NCBI RefSeq assembly: GCF_028715765.1
Contig: NZ_JAQURE010000008.1
Location: 23,276-87,275 of the forward strand
Length of the DNA: 64,000 bases
Direction of reading: 5' to 3'
Source: Rhodoferax sp.
GTDB lineage: Bacteria > Pseudomonadota > Gammaproteobacteria > Burkholderiales > Burkholderiaceae_C
Within the stretch, counting starts at the first letter, position 1; each line of letters opens with the position of its first letter. Both the position numbers and the translations under genes were made by a program. The notes beneath the pieces were generated by a model that ran no database searches, had not been told where the DNA came from, and saw only the letters and a program-made list of their open reading frames with translations. This document shows positions 19,522 to 28,070 of the stretch, piece after piece.

Positions 19522-20664
19522 ATGAGCCAAGAACCCCTTCCCCCCACTGCCCAGGTTTCAGACATTGCCTTCCCTGATGCCGAGCGCGCGCGCCAATTTG
19601 ACCGCTGGCTGCATCAAACTGCCCCCCAATTCAACCTGCAACCCAGCACCTTGCGCCTGGCCAGTGCCGATGCAAGTTTTCGCAGGTACTTCAGAATTGA
19701 GAGTGGCTCATGCAATGATGACAAGGATTTGAGACCTATTTCATACATCATCATGGATGCCCCGCCAGCGCAAGAAAACTGCCAACCCTTTGTCAAGGTG
19801 GCGGCTCTGATGCAAGCCGCAGGCGTGCACGCGCCTCAGGTGCTGGCCTGGGCACAGGCGCAAGGCTTCATGCTGCTGACCGACCTGGGTCAGCAGACGC
19901 TGATGCACATCATCCAGCCGCATGACGCGTCAGCCAATTTGCCGCTGTACCTGCAAGCGGTCGACGCGCTGATTGCCTGGCAGCTCAGCTCCGCACCGGG
20001 GGTCTTGCCGCCCTATGACGAAGCGCTGCTGATGCGCGAGCTGGCGCTGTTTCCAGACTGGTACATCGGCCAGTACAAAGGCCTGGCGATCGACGCAGCC
20101 ATGCGCTTCACGCTTGACAACAGCTTCAAGCAGATTGTGGCCAACAACCTGGCCCAGCCCAGCGTATTTGTGCACCGCGACTTCATGCCCAGAAATCTGA
20201 TGGCCCCCACGCTTGCCACTGCGTGTGCAGCGCTGCCCCCCACGCCAGCAGGTCAGCTGGGGGTGCTGGACTTTCAAGATGCGGTGTATGGCCCTATCAC
20301 TTACGACATTGCCAGCTTGATGCGCGACGCGTTTTTGAGCTGGGACGAAGACTTTTGCCTGGATGTGACCATTCGCTACTGGCAAAAGGCGCGCCAAGTG
20401 GGTCTGCCGGTGGGGGATGACTTTGGCGAGTTTTACCGTGCTGTCGAGTGGATGGGGCTGCAGCGCCACCTGAAAGTGGCAGGCATTTTTGCCCGCCTGA
20501 CCCTGCGCGACGGCAAACCGCAGTACCTGGCCGACACCCCGCGCTTCATTGGCTACATCCGCACCACCTGCGCCCGCTACCGTGAGCTCAAACCGCTGCT
20601 GCGCTTGGTTGACCAGGTGGAGGGCATTGTGACCCCCGACATCTTTGGCTTTGGCCGTCAATAA
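19522..20664 (+). CDS. amgK: Probable N-acetylmuramate/N-acetylglucosamine kinase (AmgK-like, APH fold)
   Basis: 380 residues with an aminoglycoside-phosphotransferase fold: DASFRRYFRIE in the N lobe, catalytic loop VHRDFMPRNLM (D220, N225), metal-binding LDFQD (D250). Divergent pairing with lptD is the known location of amgK in Pseudomonas and relatives, where AmgK phosphorylates recycled cell-wall sugars. The usual partner murU is not next to it here. Residues about 61-75 (SGSCNDDKDLRPISY) sit in a beta-hairpin where I would expect only a short link between YFR and IMDAPPAQE, and are encoded by unusually AT-rich DNA, suggesting a small in-frame insertion. Assignment rests on fold plus neighbourhood. 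Confidence 0.8.
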   Translation: MSQEPLPPTAQVSDIAFPDAERARQFDRWLHQTAPQFNLQPSTLRLASADASFRRYFRIESGSCNDDKDLRPISYIIMDAPPAQENCQPFVKVAALMQAAGVHAPQVLAWAQAQGFMLLTDLGQQTLMHIIQPHDASANLPLYLQAVDALIAWQLSSAPGVLPPYDEALLMRELALFPDWYIGQYKGLAIDAAMRFTLDNSFKQIVANNLAQPSVFVHRDFMPRNLMAPTLATACAALPPTPAGQLGVLDFQDAVYGPITYDIASLMRDAFLSWDEDFCLDVTIRYWQKARQVGLPVGDDFGEFYRAVEWMGLQRHLKVAGIFARLTLRDGKPQYLADTPRFIGYIRTTCARYRELKPLLRLVDQVEGIVTPDIFGFGRQ

Positions 20665-20881
20665 GTCCACTTTCAAAGTTGTCATCAGCCCGGCACGCTG
20701 CACCGGCTGCGGCTGCGGCTGGTGCGTGGCCGCCTGCCCACTGCACCTGCTGTCCCTGTCACCACAAGGCTTCAGAAAAACCGCGGCGGTGCACGACGAG
20801 GCGGCCTGCACGGGCTGCAAAAAATGCGAGCGGCGGTGTTTGTTCAGTGCGGTGAGCATCCACGCCCCTGCCCCTGCCTAA
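20645..20881 (+). CDS. Small ferredoxin with two [4Fe-4S] motifs
   Basis: About 78 residues. Cysteines form two cluster motifs: C19, C22, C24, C27, C31-P in the first and C55, C58, C61, C65 in the second. The second is canonical CxxCxxCxxxC. The first has an extra Gly-Cys relative to the usual CTGCGWCVAACP, produced by a repeated GGCTGC hexamer. There is no good start: TTG at 20645 or 20651, both overlapping the amgK end, implying translational coupling. Likely an electron carrier; partner unknown. Confidence 0.7.
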   Translation: MALAVNKSTFKVVISPARCTGCGCGWCVAACPLHLLSLSPQGFRKTAAVHDEAACTGCKKCERRCLFSAVSIHAPAPA

Positions 20882-20938
20882 GGTCTGCGTCACCCCGCCC
20901 TACACTCGCGCGTCTTCCTCTTTACCCCAAAACCGCCC

Positions 20939-21982
20939 ATGTCTTACACCGCTGCTGCCACCCGCTACGCCGCCATGCCTTACCGCCGCTGTGGCCACAG
21001 TGGCCTGAAACTGCCCGCCATCAGCCTGGGGCTGTGGCACAACTTTGGCGATGCCACCGCGTTTGACACCCAGCGTGAGATGTTGCGCACCGCCTTTGAC
21101 GCAGGCATCACCCACTTTGATTTGGCCAACAACTACGGTCCACCTTACGGCAGCGCTGAAACCCATTTTGGCGAACACTTGCGCCGCGACTTCAAGCCCT
21201 ACCGGGATGAACTCATCATCTCCACCAAAGCCGGTTACGACATGTGGCCAGGCCCCTACGGCCAAGGCGGCGGCTCGCGCAAGTATGTGCTGGCCAGCCT
21301 GGATCAAAGCCTGCAGCGCATGGGGCTGGACTATGTGGACATTTTTTACAGCCACCGCTTCGACCCCGACACCCCGCTAGAGGAAACCTGTGGCGCACTG
21401 GCCAGCGCCGTGCAGCAGGGCAAGGCCTTGTATGTAGGTCTGAGCAGCTACTCGGCAGGCAAAACCCGCGAGGTGGCCGCCCTGTTGCAAGGCATGGGCG
21501 TGCGTGCCTTGATTCACCAACCGTCTTACAGCCTGCTCAACCGCTGGGTTGAGGGCGGGCTGCTCGACGCGCTGCAAGACACTGGCATGGGCTGCATCGC
21601 GTTCAGCGCGCTGGCGCAGGGCTTGCTGACTGACAAATACCTCAGCGGCGTGCCCACTGACGCACGCATCAACCGCCCCGGTGGCGGTTCCTTCAAGCCC
21701 GAATTTTTAAGCCCACAAAACCTAGCGCATGTGCGCGCCCTGAACGAATTGGCGCAAGCACGCGGCCAAAGTCTGGCGCAAATGGCCATGGCCTGGGTGC
21801 TGCGTGACGCGCGGGTCACCAGCGCACTGATTGGCGCCAGCTCGGCAGCGCAGATCACCGAGCTGGTGGCTGCCCTCACGCAACCCAGCTTCAGCCCCGA
21901 AGAGTTGGCGCTGATTGACCAGCACGCGGTGGAAGGCGGCATCAACCTGTGGCAACGCCCCAGCACAGATCAGCGCCTATGA
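20939..21982 (+). CDS. Aldo/keto reductase, YghZ/GpR type
   Basis: 347 residues, cytoplasmic NADPH-dependent TIM-barrel reductase. Catalytic tetrad: D and Y in FDLANNYGPPYG, K in IISTKAGY, H in IFYSHRFD. The long GYDMWPGPYGQGGGSRKYVLASL loop and SYSLLNRWVEGGLL are characteristic of the L-glyceraldehyde-3-phosphate reductase (YghZ) subgroup, related to Kv-beta proteins, which detoxify methylglyoxal and related aldehydes. Family length about 346. It is alone between the ferredoxin and the exporter; no strong ribosome site. Confidence 0.9.
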   Translation: MSYTAAATRYAAMPYRRCGHSGLKLPAISLGLWHNFGDATAFDTQREMLRTAFDAGITHFDLANNYGPPYGSAETHFGEHLRRDFKPYRDELIISTKAGYDMWPGPYGQGGGSRKYVLASLDQSLQRMGLDYVDIFYSHRFDPDTPLEETCGALASAVQQGKALYVGLSSYSAGKTREVAALLQGMGVRALIHQPSYSLLNRWVEGGLLDALQDTGMGCIAFSALAQGLLTDKYLSGVPTDARINRPGGGSFKPEFLSPQNLAHVRALNELAQARGQSLAQMAMAWVLRDARVTSALIGASSAAQITELVAALTQPSFSPEELALIDQHAVEGGINLWQRPSTDQRL

Positions 21983-22034
21983 CGCTGGCACTGTCGCGCC
22001 GCCCATGGGCAAGCCCACCCCCACAAGAGGCTGC

Positions 22035-22910
22035 ATGAGCGCGCGCGAGTCTCAACCGCACCCGCATTTGTTGGCGCTGGGTGCCATTGCGCTGTGGAGC
22101 AGCTTGGCCAGCCTGGGCGTGGCTTTGAGCCACCTGCCACCGTTTTTTCTGACGGGTTTGTCGCTGGCGGTGGGGGGGCTGATTGCCTTGCCGCTGTCGG
22201 GTTTCAAACTGGCGGCCTGGCGGGTGCCGTTGCCCACGCTGGCGCTGGGCGTGTACGGTTTGTTTGGTTACCACTTTTTGTTGTTTGTGGCGCTGCGTCA
22301 TGCGCCCCCGGTGGCCGCCAATTTGGTCAATTACCTGTGGCCTTTGCTGATGGTGGTGCTGGCACCCCTGGTGTTGCCGGGGGTGCGCTTGCGCTGGCAG
22401 CATGTGGCCGCTGCCGTGGTGGGGTTTGCTGGTGCAGCAGTGGTGATTTTGGGGCAAGCGCCCAGCCACAGTACCTCCACACCTCTGGCTGGTAACACTC
22501 TGTGGGGCTATTTGGCCGCAGCTGCAGCGGCATTCATGTGGGCCAGTTATTCGCTGCTGACCCGCCGGGTGGCGCATTTCCCTACCGCCGCTATTGGCAC
22601 TTTTGCCTGGGTTTCAGGCGCGTTGTCATTGCTGTGCCATGTCTGGCTGGAGACCCCGGTGAGCCTGACCCTGGGTGACGGTCTGCTGATTGGTTTGATG
22701 GGGCTAGGACCCATGGGCGCGGCGTTTTTCTTGTGGGACAAGGCACTCAAAACAGGTGATGCGCGCCACATTGGCATCTTGAGCTACCTGACCCCGCTGT
22801 TGTCTACCAGCTTGCTGCTGTGGGTCACGGACAGCGGTTTTAGTGGGTCGGTGGGGCTGGCGGCCTTGCTGATTGTGGGCGCGGCCTGGGTGGGCACGCG
22901 GGTCAAATGA
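22035..22910 (+). CDS. DMT-superfamily exporter (EamA domains, YddG-like)
   Basis: 291 residues from the ATG at 22035, which has AAGAGG in front; the open frame extends 40 codons upstream across the end of the reductase gene but that part is not membrane-like. About ten transmembrane helices in two EamA repeats. The motif HAPPVAANLVNYLWPLLMVVLAPL and RHIGILSYLTPLLSTSLLL resemble YddG, the aromatic amino-acid exporter. Substrate not proven; an amino acid or related metabolite is likely. Confidence 0.85.
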   Translation: MSARESQPHPHLLALGAIALWSSLASLGVALSHLPPFFLTGLSLAVGGLIALPLSGFKLAAWRVPLPTLALGVYGLFGYHFLLFVALRHAPPVAANLVNYLWPLLMVVLAPLVLPGVRLRWQHVAAAVVGFAGAAVVILGQAPSHSTSTPLAGNTLWGYLAAAAAAFMWASYSLLTRRVAHFPTAAIGTFAWVSGALSLLCHVWLETPVSLTLGDGLLIGLMGLGPMGAAFFLWDKALKTGDARHIGILSYLTPLLSTSLLLWVTDSGFSGSVGLAALLIVGAAWVGTRVK

Positions 22911-23057
22911 AGTGCTTGCGGTTGAAATTTACGATGGCCTGAAGTGAGAATTTATCCAGGGGTTTACCCTTGGTTTCCTGGCATTTTCTTGACATGAGGC
23001 AACACGTGGCTCAAGCCCTTGGGTAAACTGAACCGATCCATTCAATAGGAGTTCCCC

Positions 23058-23477
23058 ATGAAGATTCTTCTGGCCGTTGACGGCAGCAGTTACACCAAAA
23101 AAATGCTGGCTTATCTGGCAGCGCATGAGTTGTTTTCGCTCAAAAACGAATACGCCGCTTTCACCGCCCAAATGGTCTTGCCCACCCAAGCGCGGGCGGC
23201 GCTGGGCAAAGAGTTGGTGGCCAAATACTACGAGGACGAAGGCCAGCGCGTGATGGCACCGGTGACCAAATTTTTGTTGCGCCATGGGGTTGAGGCCAAG
23301 TGCTCCTGGAAGACCGGCAAGCCCGGTGACTTGATCTCCAAAATGGCCGAAGAGGGCAAGTTTGACCTGGTGGTGATGGGCTCCCACGGCCACGGCACAT
23401 TGATCAATCTGGTGGTGGGCTCGGTGGCTACCGAGGTGCTGGCCGGCTGCAAAGTGCCGGTGCTGATCGTGCGCTAA
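23058..23477 (+). CDS. Universal stress protein, UspA family
   Basis: 139 residues, single Usp domain. N-terminal KILLAVDGSSYT and the C-terminal ATP-binding signature MGSHGHGTLINLVVGSVATEVL (G-x2-G-x9-G-S) are present, so it belongs to the nucleotide-binding UspFG/MJ0577-like branch. AATAGGAG precedes the ATG. It overlaps the convergent argP-like gene by 4 bp. A GGGTTTACCC palindrome lies upstream at about 22962 and again near 24545. Confidence 0.92.
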   Translation: MKILLAVDGSSYTKKMLAYLAAHELFSLKNEYAAFTAQMVLPTQARAALGKELVAKYYEDEGQRVMAPVTKFLLRHGVEAKCSWKTGKPGDLISKMAEEGKFDLVVMGSHGHGTLINLVVGSVATEVLAGCKVPVLIVR

Positions 23478-24418
23478 CTGCCACTGTTTTGTGTCAAGCC
23501 GCCGCCCATGCGCACCAGCGCAATGTCGGCGGCTTTTTTCAGGGTGTTGCTGAGTGCATCGAGCAGCGCAGACTCCAGGTTCCAGCAGTGCCAGTACAGC
23601 GCCACATGCAGTGCTTGGCCGGGCATCACGTCCACCAAGGCGCCACTGCGCAGATGCTCACGCACCAGCAGCTCTGGCAGCACACTCACCCCCCAGCCAT
23701 CCAGCACAGCGCGCACTTGTCCGGTGGAGCTGGGCACATACAGCTGGCTCAAACCCACTTGTTTGAGGCCACACTTTTGCGCCACAAACTCGCTTTGTAA
23801 ATCGTCTTTTCGGTTGAAGGCGATGAAGGGCAACTGGCTGAAGTTGTGTGCCGTTAGGCCGGCCGGGCAGCGCGCCTGGGCAAAAGCCGTTTGCGCTACT
23901 GCCACATAGCGCATGGCGCCCAGCGGTGTGACTTTGCAACTGCGCAGAGCCGCCGGTAGCGTGGTCACGCAGCCCAGCACGCGGCCTTCGCGCAGCCACT
24001 CCACCGTGAAGTCTTGGTCGTCGGTGATGATCTCCAGCCCCAAACCCTGGTGCGCCAGCGGGCTCAAGGCTGGCAGTGCCCACGAGGCAATGCTGTCGGC
24101 GTTGATGGCAATGGAGATGCGCTCATCTTCGCCCGCCATCCCGGCAGCGCCGGGTGCCATGTCTTTGAGCTCGTGCTCCAGGTCGGCACGCAGCAGGCGC
24201 ATTTGCATGGCGTGTTTCAGCAGCAAGCGCCCGGCGGTGGTGGCTTTGAGCGGGCGACTGCGCACAATCAGCACCGTGCCCACCTGCACCTCCAGCGAGC
24301 GCAGCCGCTGCGACACGGCGGACTGGGTGATCGACAAGCGCACCGCTGCACGCTCAAAACCACCTTCTTCCACAATGGTGGCCAGGCATTCCAGCGCGTC
24401 AGGGTCAAAAGTGCTCAT
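23474..24418 (-). CDS. argP: LysR-family regulator, ArgP-like
   Basis: 314 residues. LysR winged helix at residues 4-63 (FDPDALECLATIVEEGGFERAA, then ITQSAVSQRLRSLE), followed by an effector-binding domain. The ArgP hallmark IAINADSIASWALPAL and the LPFIAFNRKDDLQ segment are visible. ArgP senses lysine/arginine and controls lysE/argO-type exporters and dnaA in other bacteria. No lysE is adjacent here; the DMT exporter lies 560 bp away beyond the usp gene, on the other strand. It converges with usp, overlapping 4 bp. Confidence 0.88.
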   Translation of the reverse strand: MSTFDPDALECLATIVEEGGFERAAVRLSITQSAVSQRLRSLEVQVGTVLIVRSRPLKATTAGRLLLKHAMQMRLLRADLEHELKDMAPGAAGMAGEDERISIAINADSIASWALPALSPLAHQGLGLEIITDDQDFTVEWLREGRVLGCVTTLPAALRSCKVTPLGAMRYVAVAQTAFAQARCPAGLTAHNFSQLPFIAFNRKDDLQSEFVAQKCGLKQVGLSQLYVPSSTGQVRAVLDGWGVSVLPELLVREHLRSGALVDVMPGQALHVALYWHCWNLESALLDALSNTLKKAADIALVRMGGGLTQNSGS

Positions 24419-24646
24419 GGCGTTTGATTGAATTCATGTGGCTGATAACTTTCATGAAATTCATTCTAGAACTGATGCAAGCCCCCTGACTTGCAGACGC
24501 TCGGGTGAGGCTTGCAGTCGGCAGCGAGGCCTCAAAAATCATTGGGGTTTACCCTAAATTCCATCTTGAAAACTTGTTTTTAGGGTCTTTTTGGCCTTTA
24601 AGCCAGGGGTGGGTCTTGCAAAATGTCAGCAACCAAGGACAAGACC

Positions 24647-25033
24647 ATGACGCTGCAATACCAACTCAAAGAAGGAAACTACCATTTGTACGACCTCAGC
24701 ACGCCGGTCAGCAAGGTCACGGGTGAGCACCGCCTGCGCCTCAAAACCGACACGGTGGCGATTGCATTTGAGGCCAGCACGGGCGCGCTGCGTGAACACG
24801 GCAGCCCGCAGCGCATTCATTGCTGGGCCAACAACACGCGTCGGCGCTTGCGTGCCAGTGGTGCACTTGAGCATGCCAACGACATCGTGGTGGTGTCAGG
24901 CCCGCTGCCGATCGATGAGATCAACAAGTGTCTGAAAATTGACGGCTATTGCCGCGACATGTTCACCCGGTTGCGTGACTTGCCCCACGGCAAGCGCTTG
25001 AGCCATGCCAGCCATCAGCACACCAGCCATTGA
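24647..25033 (+). CDS. Conserved-looking hypothetical protein
   Basis: 128 residues from the ATG at 24647, chosen because AAGGACAAGACC precedes it; an ATG 24 bp upstream has no ribosome site. Not recognised. The protein is basic, has no membrane segment or signal peptide, an N-terminal half with beta character (YQLKEGNYHLYDL, RLRLKTDTVAIAFEA), a single WANNTRRRLRASG basic patch, and a C-terminal His-rich tail. It is transcribed convergently with the hemerythrin-GGDEF gene and faces away from argP. Confidence 0.6.
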   Translation: MTLQYQLKEGNYHLYDLSTPVSKVTGEHRLRLKTDTVAIAFEASTGALREHGSPQRIHCWANNTRRRLRASGALEHANDIVVVSGPLPIDEINKCLKIDGYCRDMFTRLRDLPHGKRLSHASHQHTSH

Positions 25034-25080
25034 TGAGGTGCTCACCTCCATTAGGCTGACCGACACCACCAGATAAAACT

Positions 25081-26562
25081 TTATCCAGCGCTGCTTGCAT
25101 ACACGCGCAGGCAGCCTTTGCCGTCGGCCTTGGCGGCGTACAACATTTGGTCGGCGTGGCGCAGCAAGTCATCAGCGCTGGCCGGGTCGGCGGGGAACAG
25201 CGTGAGCCCCATGCTGATGCCCACCCGCACTGCCTGCGCGTGGGTTTCAATCGGCTCGGTCAGTTCAGACATCATTTGGTGCAGCCGGTGCGTGACCTCA
25301 TCCATGCCACCCGCATCTCCCAGCAGCAGCACAAACTCGTCGCCGCCCATGCGCGCCACGGTATCGGCACCGCGCAGGGCGTGCTGCATGCGCTGCGCCA
25401 CCACGCGCAGCACCTCGTCGCCTGCGGCATGCCCAAGCCGGTCGTTGATGGGCTTGAACCCATCCAAATCCAAGTAGCACACCGCCAGTGGCGTGCGGTT
25501 GCGCTTGCTGTGTTGCAGCGCCTGTGCCAGCCGGTCGGTCAGCAGGCGGCGGTTGGGCAGACCAGTCAGCACATCATGGTTGGCCGCGTTCTCTAGCGCC
25601 TGGTGGCGTGCCACCAATTGCGAAATGGATGAAATCATGCCCACCACATGCTGCACTTGCAGCGTTTCGTCTAACACCCGTGTGAGTTTCAACCAAATGG
25701 TTTCCAGCTCGCCATCGGGCTTGCGCATGCTCAGCTCGCCAGCCCAGTGGCCCGCCTCGGTGCAGGCTTGCCAAGCGGTTTGCCCTGGCTCGGTGCCCAG
25801 CAAACTGGGCATCAGCGCCACAATGGATTGCCCCAGCAAGGTGGCGTGCGTGCGCTGCAATTCAAGGCAAAAGGCCGGGTTGACATCAATCACCAGCCCT
25901 TGGGTGTCGGTGATGAAAATGCCGTCTGTGGAGCTCTCAATGATGTTGCTTGACAAGCGTAGCTTTTCTTCGGCGCGGCGGCGCTGGCTGACCTCGCGCA
26001 GCAGCGCCAAGGTGCGCATGGACAGGTTGTCATACATGCTCAGCACTGTGGTGATCAGCACATGCGCGGCACTTTTCATTTGGGCGGTCGCCTGAGCCTT
26101 GGCCTGATCCATGCTGCAGCCACTTTGCACCGCCAGCACCAGCTTGGCCATGTGGGTGTCGTCTTCAAGAATGTGAAACGCCAGCCAGTGGGTCAAAAAA
26201 GACACCATCTCTTCGACCGTCGCGTCCGAGCTCATCTGGCTCAACTTCAGCCGTGCCTGCCCCACTTGCGCGACGAATTCACGGTGGGTTTGGTGGTGCG
26301 CCAGCACCAGGCTGTCTTGCCCCAGGTGGCGTGCCCACACACCTTCTTCAGTTTGAAAATGGTAGACGGCGTAATCAGCCAGTTCGTCAAATACCGCAGT
26401 CAAGATCAACTCATCTGAGCCAAATGCCATGTGCCCGGCCAGTTTGTTGAGCAAATCGACCAATTTGTGATGCTGCGCGTCAATCACCTCAATGCCGGTG
26501 GCAAACGTGTCACTCCACGGAAAAATATCAGTCTGGGCGATCAAATGTTCGGCGGTAGGCAT
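25081..26562 (-). CDS. Hemerythrin-PAS-GGDEF diguanylate cyclase
   Basis: 493 residues, no transmembrane segments. Residues 13-140 form a bacteriohemerythrin with the di-iron ligand pattern: H31 in IDAQHHKL, H68 and E72 in YHFQTEE, H89/H93 in AHHQTHREF, H130 and D135 in FHILEDD. A PAS domain (about 203-315) precedes a GGDEF domain (about 325-490) with intact active site GGDEF at 406-410, TGLPNRRLL, and an RxxD inhibitory site (R397-D400). It should make c-di-GMP in response to oxygen bound at the di-iron site, linking oxygen level to motility or attachment. Single gene. Confidence 0.93.
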   Translation of the reverse strand: MPTAEHLIAQTDIFPWSDTFATGIEVIDAQHHKLVDLLNKLAGHMAFGSDELILTAVFDELADYAVYHFQTEEGVWARHLGQDSLVLAHHQTHREFVAQVGQARLKLSQMSSDATVEEMVSFLTHWLAFHILEDDTHMAKLVLAVQSGCSMDQAKAQATAQMKSAAHVLITTVLSMYDNLSMRTLALLREVSQRRRAEEKLRLSSNIIESSTDGIFITDTQGLVIDVNPAFCLELQRTHATLLGQSIVALMPSLLGTEPGQTAWQACTEAGHWAGELSMRKPDGELETIWLKLTRVLDETLQVQHVVGMISSISQLVARHQALENAANHDVLTGLPNRRLLTDRLAQALQHSKRNRTPLAVCYLDLDGFKPINDRLGHAAGDEVLRVVAQRMQHALRGADTVARMGGDEFVLLLGDAGGMDEVTHRLHQMMSELTEPIETHAQAVRVGISMGLTLFPADPASADDLLRHADQMLYAAKADGKGCLRVYASSAG

Positions 26563-26651
26563 AGCAGAGTGGGCAAATTTTCATTCATTACAGGGTGGAC
26601 TTTGATCATAAGGCGAGTGCACCAATCTTGCTGAAAACACCACAGACTGCC

Positions 26652-27923
26652 TTACCCAAGGGTTGCCCAGCGCAGCCATGCCCACACCAGCGCCAGTGTC
26701 AGCAGCGTCACCGGCACGCCCACGCGGGCATGCATGCGCCAGTCTATGGTCACGCCGCTTTGGCGCGCCAGGTCCACCACAATCAAATTGGCAATCGAGC
26801 CCACCAGCAGCAGGTTACCCGCCAGGGTGCTGACCAGCGCCAGCGTCAAACCGGCCTGAAAACCCTGCAGGTGCGGCAGCAGCAGCATCACCGCGGGCAC
26901 GTTGGAGACCAGGTTTGACAAGCCCAGCGTTGCCACCAACAGCATGCCGGGGTCTGCCAAATGCACACCTTGCGCTGCCAGCCAGGCCACCGCCTGCGCC
27001 GCCAGCCCGGTGGACTCAAACGCCTGGTTGACCACAAACAAGCCCATGAACAGCACCAGCAGCGGCCAGTCCACCAGCCCCATGACGTGTGATGAGTGCA
27101 GCTTGCGACTGAGCAGCAGCAGCCCCGCGCCGACCAGCGCCGCCACCTCACGCGGCCACGGGGTGAACACAAACACCACCATCAGCGCCAGCGCCACCAG
27201 CAGCCCTTTGGCGCTTTGCCACACATCAAAAGCCGGGACTGGCAACGTGGCTGCAGCTGGCACCCAGGGGTCTGGCGCATCGATGTGAGGGGCGCCAGCC
27301 TGCCTGCCCGGCGCGGCAGGCCCCCACACCAGCCATGCCCAAAGCAGCAGCAAACTCAAACCCACCGGCACCCAGGCGTGGCGCACATAGCCACCAAAAG
27401 GCAGTTGCATGACCGAGCCAATCAACATGTTTTGTGGGTTGCCAATCAGCGTGGCAGCCGAGCCGATGTTGGCCGCGCACGCCAGCCCCAGCAAAAAGGG
27501 CACCGGGTCCAGCTGCCGCTGGCGGCACAGCTGCACCACCACCGGCGTCATGGCCAGGCAAATGATGTCGTTGGAGAACACCGCTGACAGCACCCCCGCC
27601 ACCGCAATCAAGGCACCCAGCAGCGCGTGGCGCCCCAGTGGCCAGGCCGCCACGCGCTGCGTGACCCAGGTGTAAAACCCACCCAAACGCATTTGTGCCG
27701 ACACCACCATGAATGAAAACAGCAGCAGCACGGTGGGCAAGTCCACCGCCTGGGCGGCTTGCGCCACGCTCATGTCGCCCAAGCCCACCACGCCAATGGC
27801 ACCCAGCAAAGCCACGCCCGAGCGGTCGAGCTTCAAGCGCGGCAAACCACCCAAAATCATGCCGAGGTAGACCGTGCCAAAGATGGCCACAACGCCCCAG
27901 TCGGTCAGGCTATGGTTTGGCAT
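26652..27923 (-). CDS. Anion permease, ArsB/SLC13 (IT) superfamily, YbiR-like
   Basis: 423 residues, about eleven transmembrane helices in two halves. Each half has the ion-transporter signature: SAVFSNDIICLAMTPVVV with ANIGSAATLIGNPQNMLIGS, and LSNLVSNVPAVMLLLPHL with LAGNLLLVGSIANLIVV. This SN-D/GNP and SNVP-GS pattern defines ArsB/NhaD/SLC13 carriers. No arsenic genes adjoin, so arsenite export is not supported; an inorganic or organic anion is likely. It starts just downstream (on its strand) of repeat copy D. Confidence 0.83.
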   Translation of the reverse strand: MPNHSLTDWGVVAIFGTVYLGMILGGLPRLKLDRSGVALLGAIGVVGLGDMSVAQAAQAVDLPTVLLLFSFMVVSAQMRLGGFYTWVTQRVAAWPLGRHALLGALIAVAGVLSAVFSNDIICLAMTPVVVQLCRQRQLDPVPFLLGLACAANIGSAATLIGNPQNMLIGSVMQLPFGGYVRHAWVPVGLSLLLLWAWLVWGPAAPGRQAGAPHIDAPDPWVPAAATLPVPAFDVWQSAKGLLVALALMVVFVFTPWPREVAALVGAGLLLLSRKLHSSHVMGLVDWPLLVLFMGLFVVNQAFESTGLAAQAVAWLAAQGVHLADPGMLLVATLGLSNLVSNVPAVMLLLPHLQGFQAGLTLALVSTLAGNLLLVGSIANLIVVDLARQSGVTIDWRMHARVGVPVTLLTLALVWAWLRWATLG

Positions 27924-27942
27924 CTGGCAAGGTTGGTGTTAT

Positions 27943-27995
27943 TAATTTTTTATAGCTACTCACGCTTATTTCATAAGGGCTACAGCCATAAATTA
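27943..27995 (+). repeat. AT-rich palindromic repeat, copy D (intergenic)
   Basis: TTTTTTATAGCTACTCACG followed by CTTATTTCATAAG (5-bp stem, TTC loop) and GGCTACAGCC, then ATAAATTATATA. It lies between the permease and the GGDEF-EAL gene. Confidence 0.75.
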
Positions 27996-28070
27996 TATAT
28001 AAATGCATGGTGTCATTTGCGCCAAGCAACGCGTCCATTGCAGCACACTTGCCTGTGAACGGCACCCAGG

